The position numbers and the translations under genes are program-made. This document shows positions 42,532-53,623 of a stretch of 64,000 nt of DNA, in pieces (positions within the stretch are counted from its first letter, which is position 1; each line of letters starts with the position of its first letter). Source of the stretch: Echiichthys vipera (lineage: Eukaryota; Chordata; Actinopteri; Perciformes; Trachinidae). The DNA is taken from contig OY829662.1 in NCBI GenBank assembly GCA_963691815.1, positions 22,308,562 to 22,372,561 on the forward strand. The letters run 5' to 3'. Below the pieces are notes generated by a model, which saw only the letters and a program-made list of their open reading frames with translations, searched no databases and was not told the origin of the DNA.

Positions 42532-42957
42532 ATATTAAGAAAAAGATACCCTATATAAAGGGTATCTTCTTGATAAAAAATGGTGTATAATACTGGTTTC
42601 TAAGAATCACTGAAGAGCAGAGCTGAAGAAGTGATGCTTTATCCTAGATGTCAACTTATTTTCTGTGGAATTGATTGTCCTCCCTAGTTTGAGTCCCATC
42701 TGGTATTCAGAGTCTGTTTTATGCACAAATACTGCTGCATTTTTTTATTTTAAAAATACCGATAATTTAGGGTCACAGTCGACTAATATTCTGTACTCAA
42801 CCTTCACAAGCTCTTCAGTAAGACTCAAGTGTAGATAAACTACATAAAAGCATCACATGCATCAGTTATTAAAGTTATGGTGAAATACCTACATGTTCCG
42901 GATGGTTTAAAAAATCATGCACAAGCAAGTGTGTCCCTATTTTGCACAAGTTTGTAA

Positions 42958-43412
42958 TAGGGTCTGACTGATATAGTATATCCGAGGCTAATTCTGATTT
43001 TAGCGGGTGGACATTCCAGATTACTGATAGAGTGGCCGTGGTGATTTCTACATGGACTGTGCACCGATGTGATTCTGCAAAGGTAATCAGCAGGCTGCTT
43101 TCTCAAACTAATTATTAAGGATCTCATTCAAGAATGTCTAACATATTAACATCACATAAATAGAAATGAAATAAATATCTAAATAAACATCATGTTTAGT
43201 ACCAGTCAACTGCTGACTAGTTAAATCAAATAATTATATGAGACAGCTTCTAAATCACCAAAAGCATTGTTTTCAGAAGTATGTTCTGCAAAAACCTTGT
43301 AATTTGGCGCATATCAAAAAAACATATAAGCTAATACTGATAGATACCGATACGTCTGTGATAGGCCAATATTGGTTCACCATTGGGCAACCGATATATT
43401 GATCTGGCTCTA
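42958..43412. mobile_element. hAT-type element with perfect 8-bp target duplication
   Basis: The element starts TAGGGTCTGACTGATATAG and ends GATCTGGCTCTA, with imperfect inverted ends. The flanks GTTTGTAA (42950-42957) and GTTTGTAA (43413-43420) are identical. It is 455 bp with no transposase frame, and lies upstream of polr2f. Confidence 0.8.
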
Positions 43413-43559
43413 GTTTGTAACACAAAATAGGTCAAAATATTTTTATTTTTTTTAATTCAAAAGAATGCGGAAGGTGGGCCAAGGCGCTTCCCACTAATTC
43501 AGTCCGCTAGGAAACAGACAAATAAAATGTAATAATAATTAAAATAATTTCTAAACACC

Positions 43560-43767
43560 TTTTTTATTAAACGGCAGGACAAGCGGAACGAAAACAAACG
43601 TTCCTCTGAAACATCCGGAATGTTGTTCTCCGACGGACTGACGGACGGACGGACCGACGGACCAAGCGGCCGGAAGTAGAAAGTGCACGTGGGTCTATGT
43701 TGACAGAAAACATAGTTTCTGAACAGTTTTAATTGTAAGGATTTACATACGAGCTTCAAAATAAAAC
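43560..43767 (+). promoter_or_regulatory. polr2f: putative polr2f promoter with ETS site
   Basis: A GACG/GACC-rich tract (43631-43662) is followed by a consensus ETS site CCGGAAGT at 43670-43677, about 90 bases before the ATG. ETS (GABP-type) sites near the start are usual for housekeeping genes. Function is inferred. Confidence 0.5.
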
Positions 43768-46700
43768 ATGTCCGACAACGAAGACAAGTAAGTGACCTTT
43801 AGTGCTAAATTAAACTGCGCCTTTACTCAACACTACACAGCGTGTGCCGACGCCACCGCTAACCCACAGTTAGCCGCTGATGCTAGCCTAGTTCATTACA
43901 AACAGTCTGGATCTGTGCTCTTTGTGATAACGGTTGGTGTCACATTTGCAGCTTCGACGACGGAGATTTCGATGATGCAGAGGAGGATGAAGGATTAGAT
44001 GACCTGGAAAACGCGGAAGATGTAAGTTCTCCGTTTAGAGATAATTTACAGTTCTAAGTAGCATTTAGCATCTGACATTTAGCCTGCGTTTAGCCTATCA
44101 AGCCATTTGCTGTTTAATGGTTTAATGTAATTTGTCTATAATAATAATAATAATAATAATAATTGGAGCACTGGAAATGGGTATTGGACTTTATACCATG
44201 TAGGCCCCAGTAGTGTTGTCACGATACCAAAATTATGACTTCGGTACGATACCTGCCTAAAATATCTCGATACCGATACTGAAACGATACCACGGCAGAA
44301 AACTAAAACATCAGCAAAAGTAATGGAATAAAATATTAGATGACAAAATGTGGAACTTAAAATTATTTATTTTTATTCATTACAACACTTAAACTTAAAA
44401 AGTCAAAATAAATATAGAGATTTTTGTCAAAGCTGCAGAACTTTATGCTTATGCTTGCATACTACTAATATTATCATCATTATTTCAGGCTGATAGTTAA
44501 CTTAGCTGCCAATGTGGTTACAAGCATCTCTGTGTCCAAAAAGACAAGTGTCTTGTGTTGTTTATTTGTCTTGTTTGCTCTCACAGATTATTTAATGACC
44601 TGATTTTCCATTTAAAGCTCAGTGTTTGTAGTAGAAAAAAATTAACAGCACATTAACTACAATTCTATTCAGCATAAAAATAATTGTAAATCTGGCAATT
44701 CATAAAATAAGATAATACTTTATTCGTCCCACAAAAGGGAAATTTGCAATTTGTATTTTAAGTTGATAAAATTCAAACCTTGTATTATCAGCCTGCAAAC
44801 TACATTAGTGCAGTAAAGTATAACACAAATGACCCAGACCCGGTGGAGGTCTGTGCTCTTACCATACCATTTTCTATAAATGTAAATTACAATATATCTT
44901 GTAAATTTTTGACAATAATGTACATGCTATGATTATATTACTAGCACCGGTTGACTTAAAATGAGTGTTGTTGATTATCATACTTGTGAACACCAGCGCA
45001 TGTTATCGTAAAGTTCATGTCACCAGTGTGAACGTTGCGTTAGCAGACAGAGATATGTGGAACCACATCGGACTGTTAAACAGCTTCTCCCCTGACTGCC
45101 TCCTGCAATTCTGATGGGGAAAACAGTTCGCTTGACTTCATCCGGGGGATATTTAACGTTATCTATTGCTAACCTGCAGCTCTTTGAACTCTCGGTGCAA
45201 ATCGGGGTGTCTGTCCGCGAGATGCTTCGCCAGGTTGGACGTGTTGCCTTCCTTGGTCATCACCGACTTATAGCATCTCTTACATACGGGCCTTGTGGTG
45301 TCCGTGGGCTTGCCCTCGCTGTCTGCAATGTAAGCGAAATATTTCCATATTTCGCTCCGTGCGACTGCTTTTACAACAAGCCTCGGACGGTCGGCAGGAG
45401 CACTCGTGAGACTTTCGGCCATGTCTGTCTCGCTCTGCTCTGTGACTGTCTGTCACCGTAAAGCCACGCCCACTCCGTCTGCAGGCAGCGAGGAAGCAGA
45501 GAGAAGCTGCACAGACACGCTGTCGCAGAAAATTCAGAAAGTACCGATACTAATAAAACGTGAAAAAGTATCGTTCTTAACGGCTGGGTACCGCGGTACC
45601 TTTCTAGTATCGTATACCGTGCAACACTAGGCCCCAGGCAGTTAGGGCCAATGGTGTTCTGTCCCAGCAGCACTCATCATCCCCAGTCCTGTCCCTTTTA
45701 ATGTTTGTTTTTTAAACAAATGACTGCAGGAGTAGCCACAACGACAGGCACCTTTGGAAGTTTGCAGATCAGGGAGGAGGTCGATCCCGGGCCAATTGTG
45801 ACTTTATAGAGTGCTGTGACAACCACTTCCTGAAGTCAAATGTCAACAAAACCAAAGACATGGCCTCTGACGCCAGGAAAACTCCCACTCATCCTTACAA
45901 CACTGGTTGAGTTAGTTGAGAGTTACAAGTATCTGGGAACAGTGATCGACAAGAAATTGAACGATGACCTAAACTAAAATGCAGTCTCTAAAAAGGATCT
46001 GCAGAGACTTTATTTTCTGCATAGACTGAATACTTTTGATGTGGACAAGACACTATTGGCTTTATTCTATAAATCTTTTATTGAGTCCATTTGAACTTTT
46101 TCTTTAATTTCTTGGTATTGGAACCTCACAGTGCAAAACAAAAACAGTTTGTTGAACATTGTTATGGCAGCCAGTAAAATCATTGGCACGCAGCAGCTTT
46201 CCTCAGCAAATATCTATAGAAGACAACTCTTAGGGAAGGCACGGTCAATCTTAGCCATCTCCGCCCACCCACTCTTGGAGGAGTTCGTTCTGCTCCCCGC
46301 TGGGCGGAGATAAAGGTGCCCCAGTGTAAAAAAAAACAAAAGTCTAAGTTTTCCTTTGTTCCACGTTCAATAAATGCCCTTACTTTGCACTGAACCTTGA
46401 CTGCACTGTTCACATGGCTACGGCTCCAATAGTCTCTTTTAACGAACATCTATAATTCTATCATTTTAAGTCTTTTGGTTGTTTGTTGTAACTATTGTGA
46501 TTCGTGGCCCATGTCCTCTAGTATGTTGTGTTTTTGTTGTTGCCGCTAATGTAAATCAAATTTCCCCCTCGAGTGATAATAAAGCTCTGAACTCTGATAA
46601 TAATAATAATCATCATCATCATCATCATCATCGGACCCATGTTACCTGTTTGTCGGCTCGTGTGTGCAGGAGGACCAGGAGAACGTGCAGATCCTTCCAG

Positions 46701-47801
46701 CAGGTGAGAGGCAGCAGGCCAACCAGAAGAGGATCACAACACCTTACATGACCAAATATGAGAGAGCCAGAGTGCTTGGGACACGAGCTCTCCAGATAGC
46801 GTGAGTGTTTTATTTGACTTGACCTATAAATTGTGTTCAGGTGATGTGACCACAATGTTGTGTGCGTGTGCGTGTGCGTGTGTACAGGCCTTACAGTTGT
46901 GTAGTTGATTTGTGCCACTGAGCGCCTGTGCTTCATGTAAAAGACATATGTGTAATTGCTCATTCCTCTGCTTGTATTTCGGTCTACTACTGTTTGTTAA
47001 TAACAGTCTAAGTACACCTGAGTGAAATGAATGATCAAAACCCCCTCCTGTCTGGTCATCATACTCAGTTGCTATGATTATTTCTCAAAAATGTCTTGTG
47101 TGCTCTTTACTTCTTAAAGCACAGATAATTATCATGTGTCATGTTAAATAGATGTATATTGATACATGTATACTATGTTAAACATATTTTGATATTTGAG
47201 TGCATCCATATACAACAAACGATGAGGTTAGATGACCAGTCAGAGCAGGAAAACTATCAATCAGTTAATCAAACTTTATTTGTACATACTGTGACAGCGG
47301 CTTTATAAATTGCAGGAGTTGGATGATTTGTCACTAGTCAATACCTTCTAATGTAATGAGTACCATTACCCAGCCCTTAATGTATTGCAGGAGGGCTTTG
47401 GTGTTTGGAGACAACTGTATAAGTCTGACACTAGCGTACTGACTGCAGTTCAGCATTCACTGTACCCGTCTATCTGCTGCCTTGTTTCCAACAGGATGTG
47501 CGCTCCAGTCATGGTGGAGCTGGAGGGAGAAACAGACCCCTTGCAGATAGCTATGAAAGAGCTCAAGTAAGTTATAATTGTTTGAATGATCAGAAATGCT
47601 TTATAAGATGATATAATGGCTGCATCTTTAGTTTCTTTCTGTAATCAATTAAATAACTTCTCTGTAGTGCCAAGTGTCTTACCATGAATGTTCTATGTCC
47701 CCTCCCACAGGAGCAGAAAGATCCCCATCATTATCCGCAGGTACCTTCCTGATGGGAGCTATGAGGACTGGGGCTGTGATGAGCTCATCATAACCGATTA
47801 A
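43768..47801 (+). CDS. polr2f: DNA-directed RNA polymerases I, II and III subunit RPABC2 (5 exons)
   Basis: This is the small shared subunit (Rpb6/omega homologue) that stabilises the clamp and assembly of all three nuclear RNA polymerases. Exons: 43768-43787, 43952-44021, 46670-46800, 47495-47566 and 47711-47801, giving 127 residues, the usual vertebrate length. The acidic N-terminus ([15 protein letters not shown]) leads to the conserved core with [33 protein letters not shown] and [13 protein letters not shown], ending LIITD. All junctions are in phase. Intron 2 (2.6 kb) carries a hAT element with a BED-finger frame and a LINE fragment. It lies downstream of micall1 on the same strand, as expected for this syntenic block. 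Confidence 0.97.
44211..45629 (-). mobile_element. 1.4-kb hAT element with 8-bp target duplication, in polr2f intron 2
   Basis: The ends TAGTGTTGTCACGATACC and CGTATACCGTGCAACACTA are imperfect inverted repeats. The flanks GGCCCCAG (44203-44210 and 45630-45637) are identical. A BED-zinc-finger frame lies on the minus strand at 45159-45422; the rest of the transposase is missing, so the copy is non-autonomous. Confidence 0.88.
45159..45422 (-). pseudogene. BED-type zinc finger N-terminal fragment of a hAT transposase
   Basis: The frame encodes 87 residues. The finger is C-x2-C (CKRC) followed by H-x4-H (HLADRH), preceded by an aromatic SEIWKYFAY stretch as in BED/ZBED fingers. It ends in a stop just after LQVSNR. 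A CTGCAG/GTTAGC junction there could be an old splice donor, so the visible frame may be one exon of the original transposase. No catalytic RNase-H-like or hAT dimerisation domain follows inside the element. Confidence 0.75.
45725..46632 (+). mobile_element. LINE fragment (reverse transcriptase C-terminal region and 3' tail)
   Basis: Broken frames on the plus strand read like the end of a fish non-LTR reverse transcriptase. They include a [20 protein letters not shown] block near 45815-45865, [14 protein letters not shown] near 45925-45970, and [20 protein letters not shown] near 46146-46205. A TGATAATAAAGCTCTGAACT segment and ATA/ATC repeats form the tail. Several frame breaks and an internal stop show it is dead. 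Confidence 0.75.
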
Positions 47802-48305
47802 AGAGCTGGTCCAGTCTGCACTGATAAAACCATATATGCAGGTTCACGCCCAGCATCACATCAGATCAGTCAGCTATACAAACCCAGAAGATCCCTAAAG
47901 CTGATGCAAGCACCTGTTCAGGCCTCAGCCTGATCCACAAACATCCATCACATCCTGTGACTCTGCGAGGCGGGGAAATACCAATACATAAACTGTACTG
48001 AAGAGACACTAGAAGACTCGTTAGAATCCTATCAGTGTGTTGCTGGCAAGTCTATAATCCAGTGATCTGACTTCATTGTGTTTCCCTGCCTCACAACTGG
48101 AGTTAAAATCTGCAGTAATTATTTTACTTGTTTAACAGTTGTATTAAATCTAAGAGCCACAAGGGGGAAATGTAACTCAAGTCAGACATTTACTTTGTTT
48201 TACAAAATGATCCTCTGTTGTAATTATTCAATTTGTTTTGAAGGAGAGCGGGGGTTAGTGTAAAATAACTATTTTATTGTTATTAATAAACTGTTTTGTA
48301 TAAAA
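47802..48305 (+). other. polr2f: polr2f 3'UTR with AATAAA at 48285-48290
   Basis: About 0.5 kb of 3'UTR precedes AATAAA in TATTAATAAACTG. No further exon is seen. Confidence 0.7.
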
Positions 48306-49668
48306 GACAATGTGTCATTCATAACCTGTATAATAACACTAAGAACTACAAGAGATGTTTTGACGTTATACCATGAGTTCAGGTCTGTGTCACAGGGATT
48401 CAACTGTACCATTAATGAGCCACTTAGACCCAAGCAAGTGGGAAGTCCCGGTTCACTTAAGGAACCGTGAGAGATTTATTCAGTTGCCCTGAAACTACAG
48501 TGCGTCATACTGCTTAAGTATATTTAGGTGTTGGTACAGCTTTAGTTTTAAGTGGTATTGCCTAAATATTCACCTAAAGGTACCAGTTGGATTTTTAAAA
48601 GTGTGGTTGTATGAGGTACTGATCCATAGTCAATGTATTACCTAAAGTAGATGGAGGTTGGTACATCTACAGTTTGGAGCAGACAAGGTTACAAACACAA
48701 AGCTAAGCAATGTACAGCTGTGGACGGAGGCGGCAGTAAAACGTATTTTAGCCACCTAAAAAAAAAAATCAGTATTTGTTTATTTCTGGCATGTCAGATC
48801 AATCATCATCACACATTACTTTAGTTTAAATCATACAATTCACATGGCTGAAAGGGAAAGCAGGAGAAGCAAAAGCTTATCTAGTCCCGCCCCGTTACAC
48901 ACAGAAAACATTATCTCCATCATACTATTTTTATTATGACAGTGACATAACATGTTTCAACAGCAGGTAGTAATCAGAGCTGCAGTCTAGCTTTAGACAG
49001 TCAAACAGACTACAGGTGTGTCTGCACAAGTGTCCATATCTGCACATTGTTGTTACACGTTATATTGAAAATAAAATAAAAACAAAACATCCTGCTTACG
49101 CACAAGCTAACATTTCCCTCCTGTGCTTTTCTGTGTCGGCTATTGTTTGGGTACAAGTGGTTTTTGTTTTTTGGCACAGTGTCTGCTGACTCCTGCCTTT
49201 GACCTTTATCAGCCCTCATCCTCGGTCATTCTCTAACAATTAAAAGTCATATTTACATAAGACACTAAGTTTTGCTGATTTTTTTACTTCTGCATCTAGA
49301 TCATTCCACTGTTACTGACATGGTAAAGGATTTTAATGTAGTTTGTTCCTTTCTCTGCCTGAAAATTATGTTCCCTCTCCGATTGTGGCCCTCCTCTCTG
49401 TCTAGGAATTGTATTTGCAGGTTGTGAGGGAGGCTTTTGTTGGCAGCCTTATACATCGACTGTACTGAGCGACAGTGAATTAAATCATATCATTTGAGTA
49501 TTTTTGATTTGATAATTCATTGATTTGTATGTGCCCTATAGTTGGCATGATGTAGTATTATCAAAGCTCTTTTTTTGGAGTATTAGCAGGGGGTGTGTGT
49601 TTCCAGTGTGTCCCCACACCTCTGCACAGGTGTAGAGAGACTAGTACACAATACAACAGATGGAGTTC
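48306..49668. other. intergenic DNA with a short copy of the 49.7-53.5 kb repeat family
   Basis: No gene was found. Bases about 48600-48770 contain TATGAGGTACTGATCCATAG and ACGTATTTTAGCCACC. The first part matches the arms of the inverted repeat to the right (for example 52861-52930). The rest shows nothing recognisable. Confidence 0.5.
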
Positions 49669-52600
49669 TTTCTTATTTATTAGTTTTTGTGCCGTCCAAA
49701 GTCTGGACACACTCCTGGCCAGCTTACTTTTTAAGAGTCATCTATGGCTTCCAATTTAACATGTCATCGATAATCACTCCCAGCACAGGGTTCTCACTAA
49801 CCCTTTCAATATTCACTGCACTGCATTAACTTGAATGTTAATACTCTTGTTGCAGCCTTTTCCCCCATACAGCATGTATTTAGTTTTATTTAGATTTAGT
49901 GATAGGTTATAGTATCAGTACAAGTATACAATATATTTAGTATAATCCTACCATTTCACCACGCCATCAGACAGCCCTTTCCAACGGGGGAGTGAAGCTG
50001 TTCTATCCATCTATGGTGCCACCAGACTTCAATAACAAAAACAGTCATTTCATCTTGCAGAACAAAGGAGTTGCTGGTCTTCAGCTGCCTCGATACGTTT
50101 AGTTAGTTTGAAATATTGTGTCACTTTGGTGAATCCAAACTAACCCTTTAAAACACCAAGTCACACAATAACACAGAATAACTAACCTGCCGAGGCAACG
50201 GAAGACCAGAAACTCCCATCTCTGTCTGGTGGCTTTGAGGAGAGTATATATGGATGTAACGGCTTCAGTTCCACATCATAAAGGACCGTCTAGTGTAAAG
50301 TGGTGACACGAATCCAAATATAGCAAACAACTGGACAGAAATTGAACCTCTACGCCTGTCCTCCTGCCTGCTTCTCCAAACTAGGGGCGTACCGACCTCC
50401 ATCTACTGTAGGTAATACACTGACTATGGATAAGTACTTCATACAACCCCACTTCAAAAAATCTGTACTATCCTGTCTACATTTCTGCTTTTCCATTTTT
50501 CGAATGCAGCTTTCTTTTGTGTAGCAAAAGTTGGGATGTTGCCACGCCACATGAAACCATTTCAAAGCATTAGGGTTGAAGATAGACAGCCGTAGCTGAA
50601 AGACAGCTACACTGGTAACCCCCTCATGTTCAATATCAGTATGTGTCTGCTTGAAAATCAGCATCTTTATAAGTGAGGTTTCTTGAAGAGAGTATATATG
50701 GATGTAACGGCTTCAGTTCCACATCATAAAGGACCGTCTAGTGTAAAGTGGTGACACAAATCCAAATATAGCAAATAACTGGACAGAAATTGAACCTCTA
50801 CGCCTGTCCTCCTGCCTGCTTCTCCAAACTAGGGGCGTACCGACCTCCATCTACTGTAGGTAATACACTGACTATGGATAAGTACCTCATACAACCCCAC
50901 TTCAAAAAATCTGTACTATCCTGTTTACATTTCTGCTTTTCCATTTTTCTAATGCAGCTTTCTTTTGTGTAGCAAAAGTTGGGATGTTGCCACGCCACAT
51001 GAAACCATTTCAAAGCATTAGGGTTGAAGATAGACAGCCGTAGCTGAAAGACAGCTACACTGGTAACACCAGTCATGTTCAATATCAGTATGTGTCTGCT
51101 TGAAAATCAGCATCTTTATAAGTGAGGTTTCTTGAAGATGTCTGGTACATCCGTCACATCAAATACTGTTCCAAAATGGCACTCCAGTTGAATACTTACT
51201 CCTGACAGTTTCAACAAAAGCTGAACCTCATGAGCTTTATCAAACAGCTGTTTATACATGTGTTATTTCTCCTCCCTGTTTTTGATAACTAGCATGGATT
51301 CACAGATTGTCACCTGGTCTAATGTCTTGGAGCTGTGCCAAAGAGGTGTTGTAACTGTCATGAAGCTCTCTGTGTCTCCCCCCTCTTCACCCAGACAAAC
51401 ACACACGCACACACGCACAGAGCAGCTTGACAGTCGCAGTATTGTTTAGTGAAAATGGGTTGTTGCCCAGGCAGAAAGAGGGACAGTGCATGAAGGAAGA
51501 TAGAGGGGGCTGATGGTTTTCTAGAATGAGAGGATTAACAGCTTTGTTGCCGAAGAAGCTGCATGTTGAGACTCCAGCCTCTGGTAGATGGATGGACGGT
51601 TTATACGTCCAGGGGGTGCGCAATGTGCATGTGATAAAAATGCAGTTTGGGAACAAAACAGCCAAGATACACACTGACGAAGTAGCATGGTTTTCAGTGG
51701 TGAAAGTGAAGCCAAGAGGTGTATCATCGTTATCAGGGAGAATCCAGTTTGTACTGGTGTCTGTAATTGTGTGCCGCCACAGTCATGCTGTTGATTTCTA
51801 AAAAACGACTTGAATCTGTGAGTCTTTTGATTGGAGGAGACAGTGCCTGAGGGTGACGCTGCACTCCTTTCATAGGGGTGGAGGGGCAGCCCATGTGACA
51901 CTCACCAGCACCAACCACAGTGAGGCCACCGTCAGGTCGTCCTCACCCACTTATGGTCCGACTAATATCTTGTGACTTGTTATTTTTGCTCAGTGTTCCT
52001 CTCCCTTCCTCTTCATTTGCTTGTTTTCTTATCTTGTATGTACTTATTTCTCTGTTCTGTCGATGCGTCCCACACAGCATGTCTTTCTTTGTGGTTCTCT
52101 TATAACTCTTTAACTATACTGCTGGAGTCTGATCTGTGTTTTTCCAGCTGTTTGTTGTCTTTCACTTGTGTGTGTCGTTCCTAGCATTTATATACAGGAT
52201 CTGTAGACTGGAGTATTGAATCAGGGGATGGTGGATTATGTTAATTCGGATAGTGTCTTAGGTGAATTCTTCCGATCATGTGTGTTGTTTTAATTTTACA
52301 GATCCTCTTTTTAACAAGTGATGCGTCATGATTCTAACTTTTTTCTATTCTGCTTCACATCTCAGCTCAGATCCAAAGTGGCCCACTTCACCAAACTACG
52401 TTGTGTATTTTAACGCATAGGTTGGTTCTCTTTTTTTCTCCCTAATCGATGCATATCTCACAGCTTCCTTCAGCCAAGTGTCTCTTCATGTTTTCCCAGT
52501 TTGGTGCTTACACAGCAACACTTTTGCATCAGTCCCATGTCGGGCTGGACGATAATTCACTAGTATTCAACTGGAGTGCCATTTTGGTGATTGATGTGAC

Positions 52601-53525
52601 GGATGTACCAGACATCTTCAAGAAACCTCACTTATAAAGATGCTAATTTTCAAGCAGACACATACTGATATTGAACATGACTGGTGTTACCAGTGTAGCT
52701 GTCTTTCAGCTACGGCTGTCTATCTTCAACCCTAATGCTTTGAAATGGTTTCATGTGGCATGGCAACATCCTAACTTTTGCTACACAAAAGAAAGCTGCA
52801 TTAGAAAAATGGAAAAGCAGAAATGTAGACAGGATAGTACAGATTTTTTGAAGTGGGGTTGTATGAGGTACTTATCCATAGTCAGTGTATTACCTACAGT
52901 AGATGGAGGTCGGTACACCCCCAGTTTGGAGAAGCAGGCAGGAGGACAGGCGTAGAGGCTCAATTTCTGTCCAGTTGTTTGCTATATTTGGATTCGTGTC
53001 ACCACTTTACACTAGACGGTCCTTTATGATGGGGAACTGAAGCTGCTACATCCATATATACTCTCTTCAAAGCCACCAGACAGAGATGGGAGTTTCTGGT
53101 CTTCCGTTGCCTCGGCAGGTTAGTTATTCTGTGTTATTGTGTGACTTGGTGTTTTAAAGGGTTAGTTTGGATTCACCAAAGTAACACAATATTTCAAACT
53201 AACTAAACGTATTGAGGCAGCTGAAGACCAGCAACTCCTTTGTTCTGCAAGAGGAAACGACTGCTTTTGTTAATGAAGTCTGGTGGCACCATAGATGGAT
53301 AGAACAGCTTCACTAAATCTAAATAAAACTAAATACATGCTGTATGGAGGGAAAAGGCTGCAACAAGAGTATTAACATTCAAGTTAATGCAGTGAATATT
53401 GAAAGGGTTAGTGAGAACAAAGTGCTGGGAGTGATTATCAATGACATTATTATGACTCTTAAAAAGTAAGCTGGCCAGGAGTGTGTCCATACTTTCGAAG
53501 GCACAAAAACTACTAAATAAGAAAG
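49669..53525. repeat. large inverted repeat (arms about 49669-51201 and 52560-53525)
   Basis: The left arm read in reverse complement matches the right arm over nearly its whole length. Shared blocks include TTCTTATTTA/TAGTTTTTGTGCC at the outer ends, CTGGCCAGCTTACTTTTTAA, the CCATCTATGGTGCCACCAGA block, and TGTCTGGTACATCCGTCACA at the inner ends. The left arm is longer because it holds a 448-bp tandem duplication and about 85 bp that the right arm has lost. A 1.36-kb unique spacer lies between. No recognised coding domain is present. Confidence 0.85.
50241..51136. repeat. 448-bp tandem duplication in the left arm
   Basis: Two adjacent copies, about 50241-50688 and 50689-51136, are nearly identical, with about ten differences noticed by eye. 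The right arm has a single counterpart at about 52620-53060 in reverse orientation. Confidence 0.88.
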
Positions 53526-53623
53526 CACTTTAACATTTCACCAGGAACTGTTGGAAGACCCAGCAACGACCTAAGGATAGACTATGAGCAGATTTCTGCA
53601 TATTATCCCTCAAAATGTCAACA

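Noticed and set aside
45406..45630. Plus-strand open frame across the hAT terminus
   Set aside because: It runs into the inverted terminus and overlaps the BED-finger frame in antisense; no protein similarity.
51526..51801. 91-residue open frame in the spacer of the inverted repeat
   Set aside because: No domain, no promoter or splice context, and composition like random open sequence.
50350..52955. Repeated 90-100 residue open frames with a KWFHVAWQHPNF block
   Set aside because: They occur in every copy of the repeat in both orientations, match no family I know, and are better explained as a repeat consensus that happens to be open.
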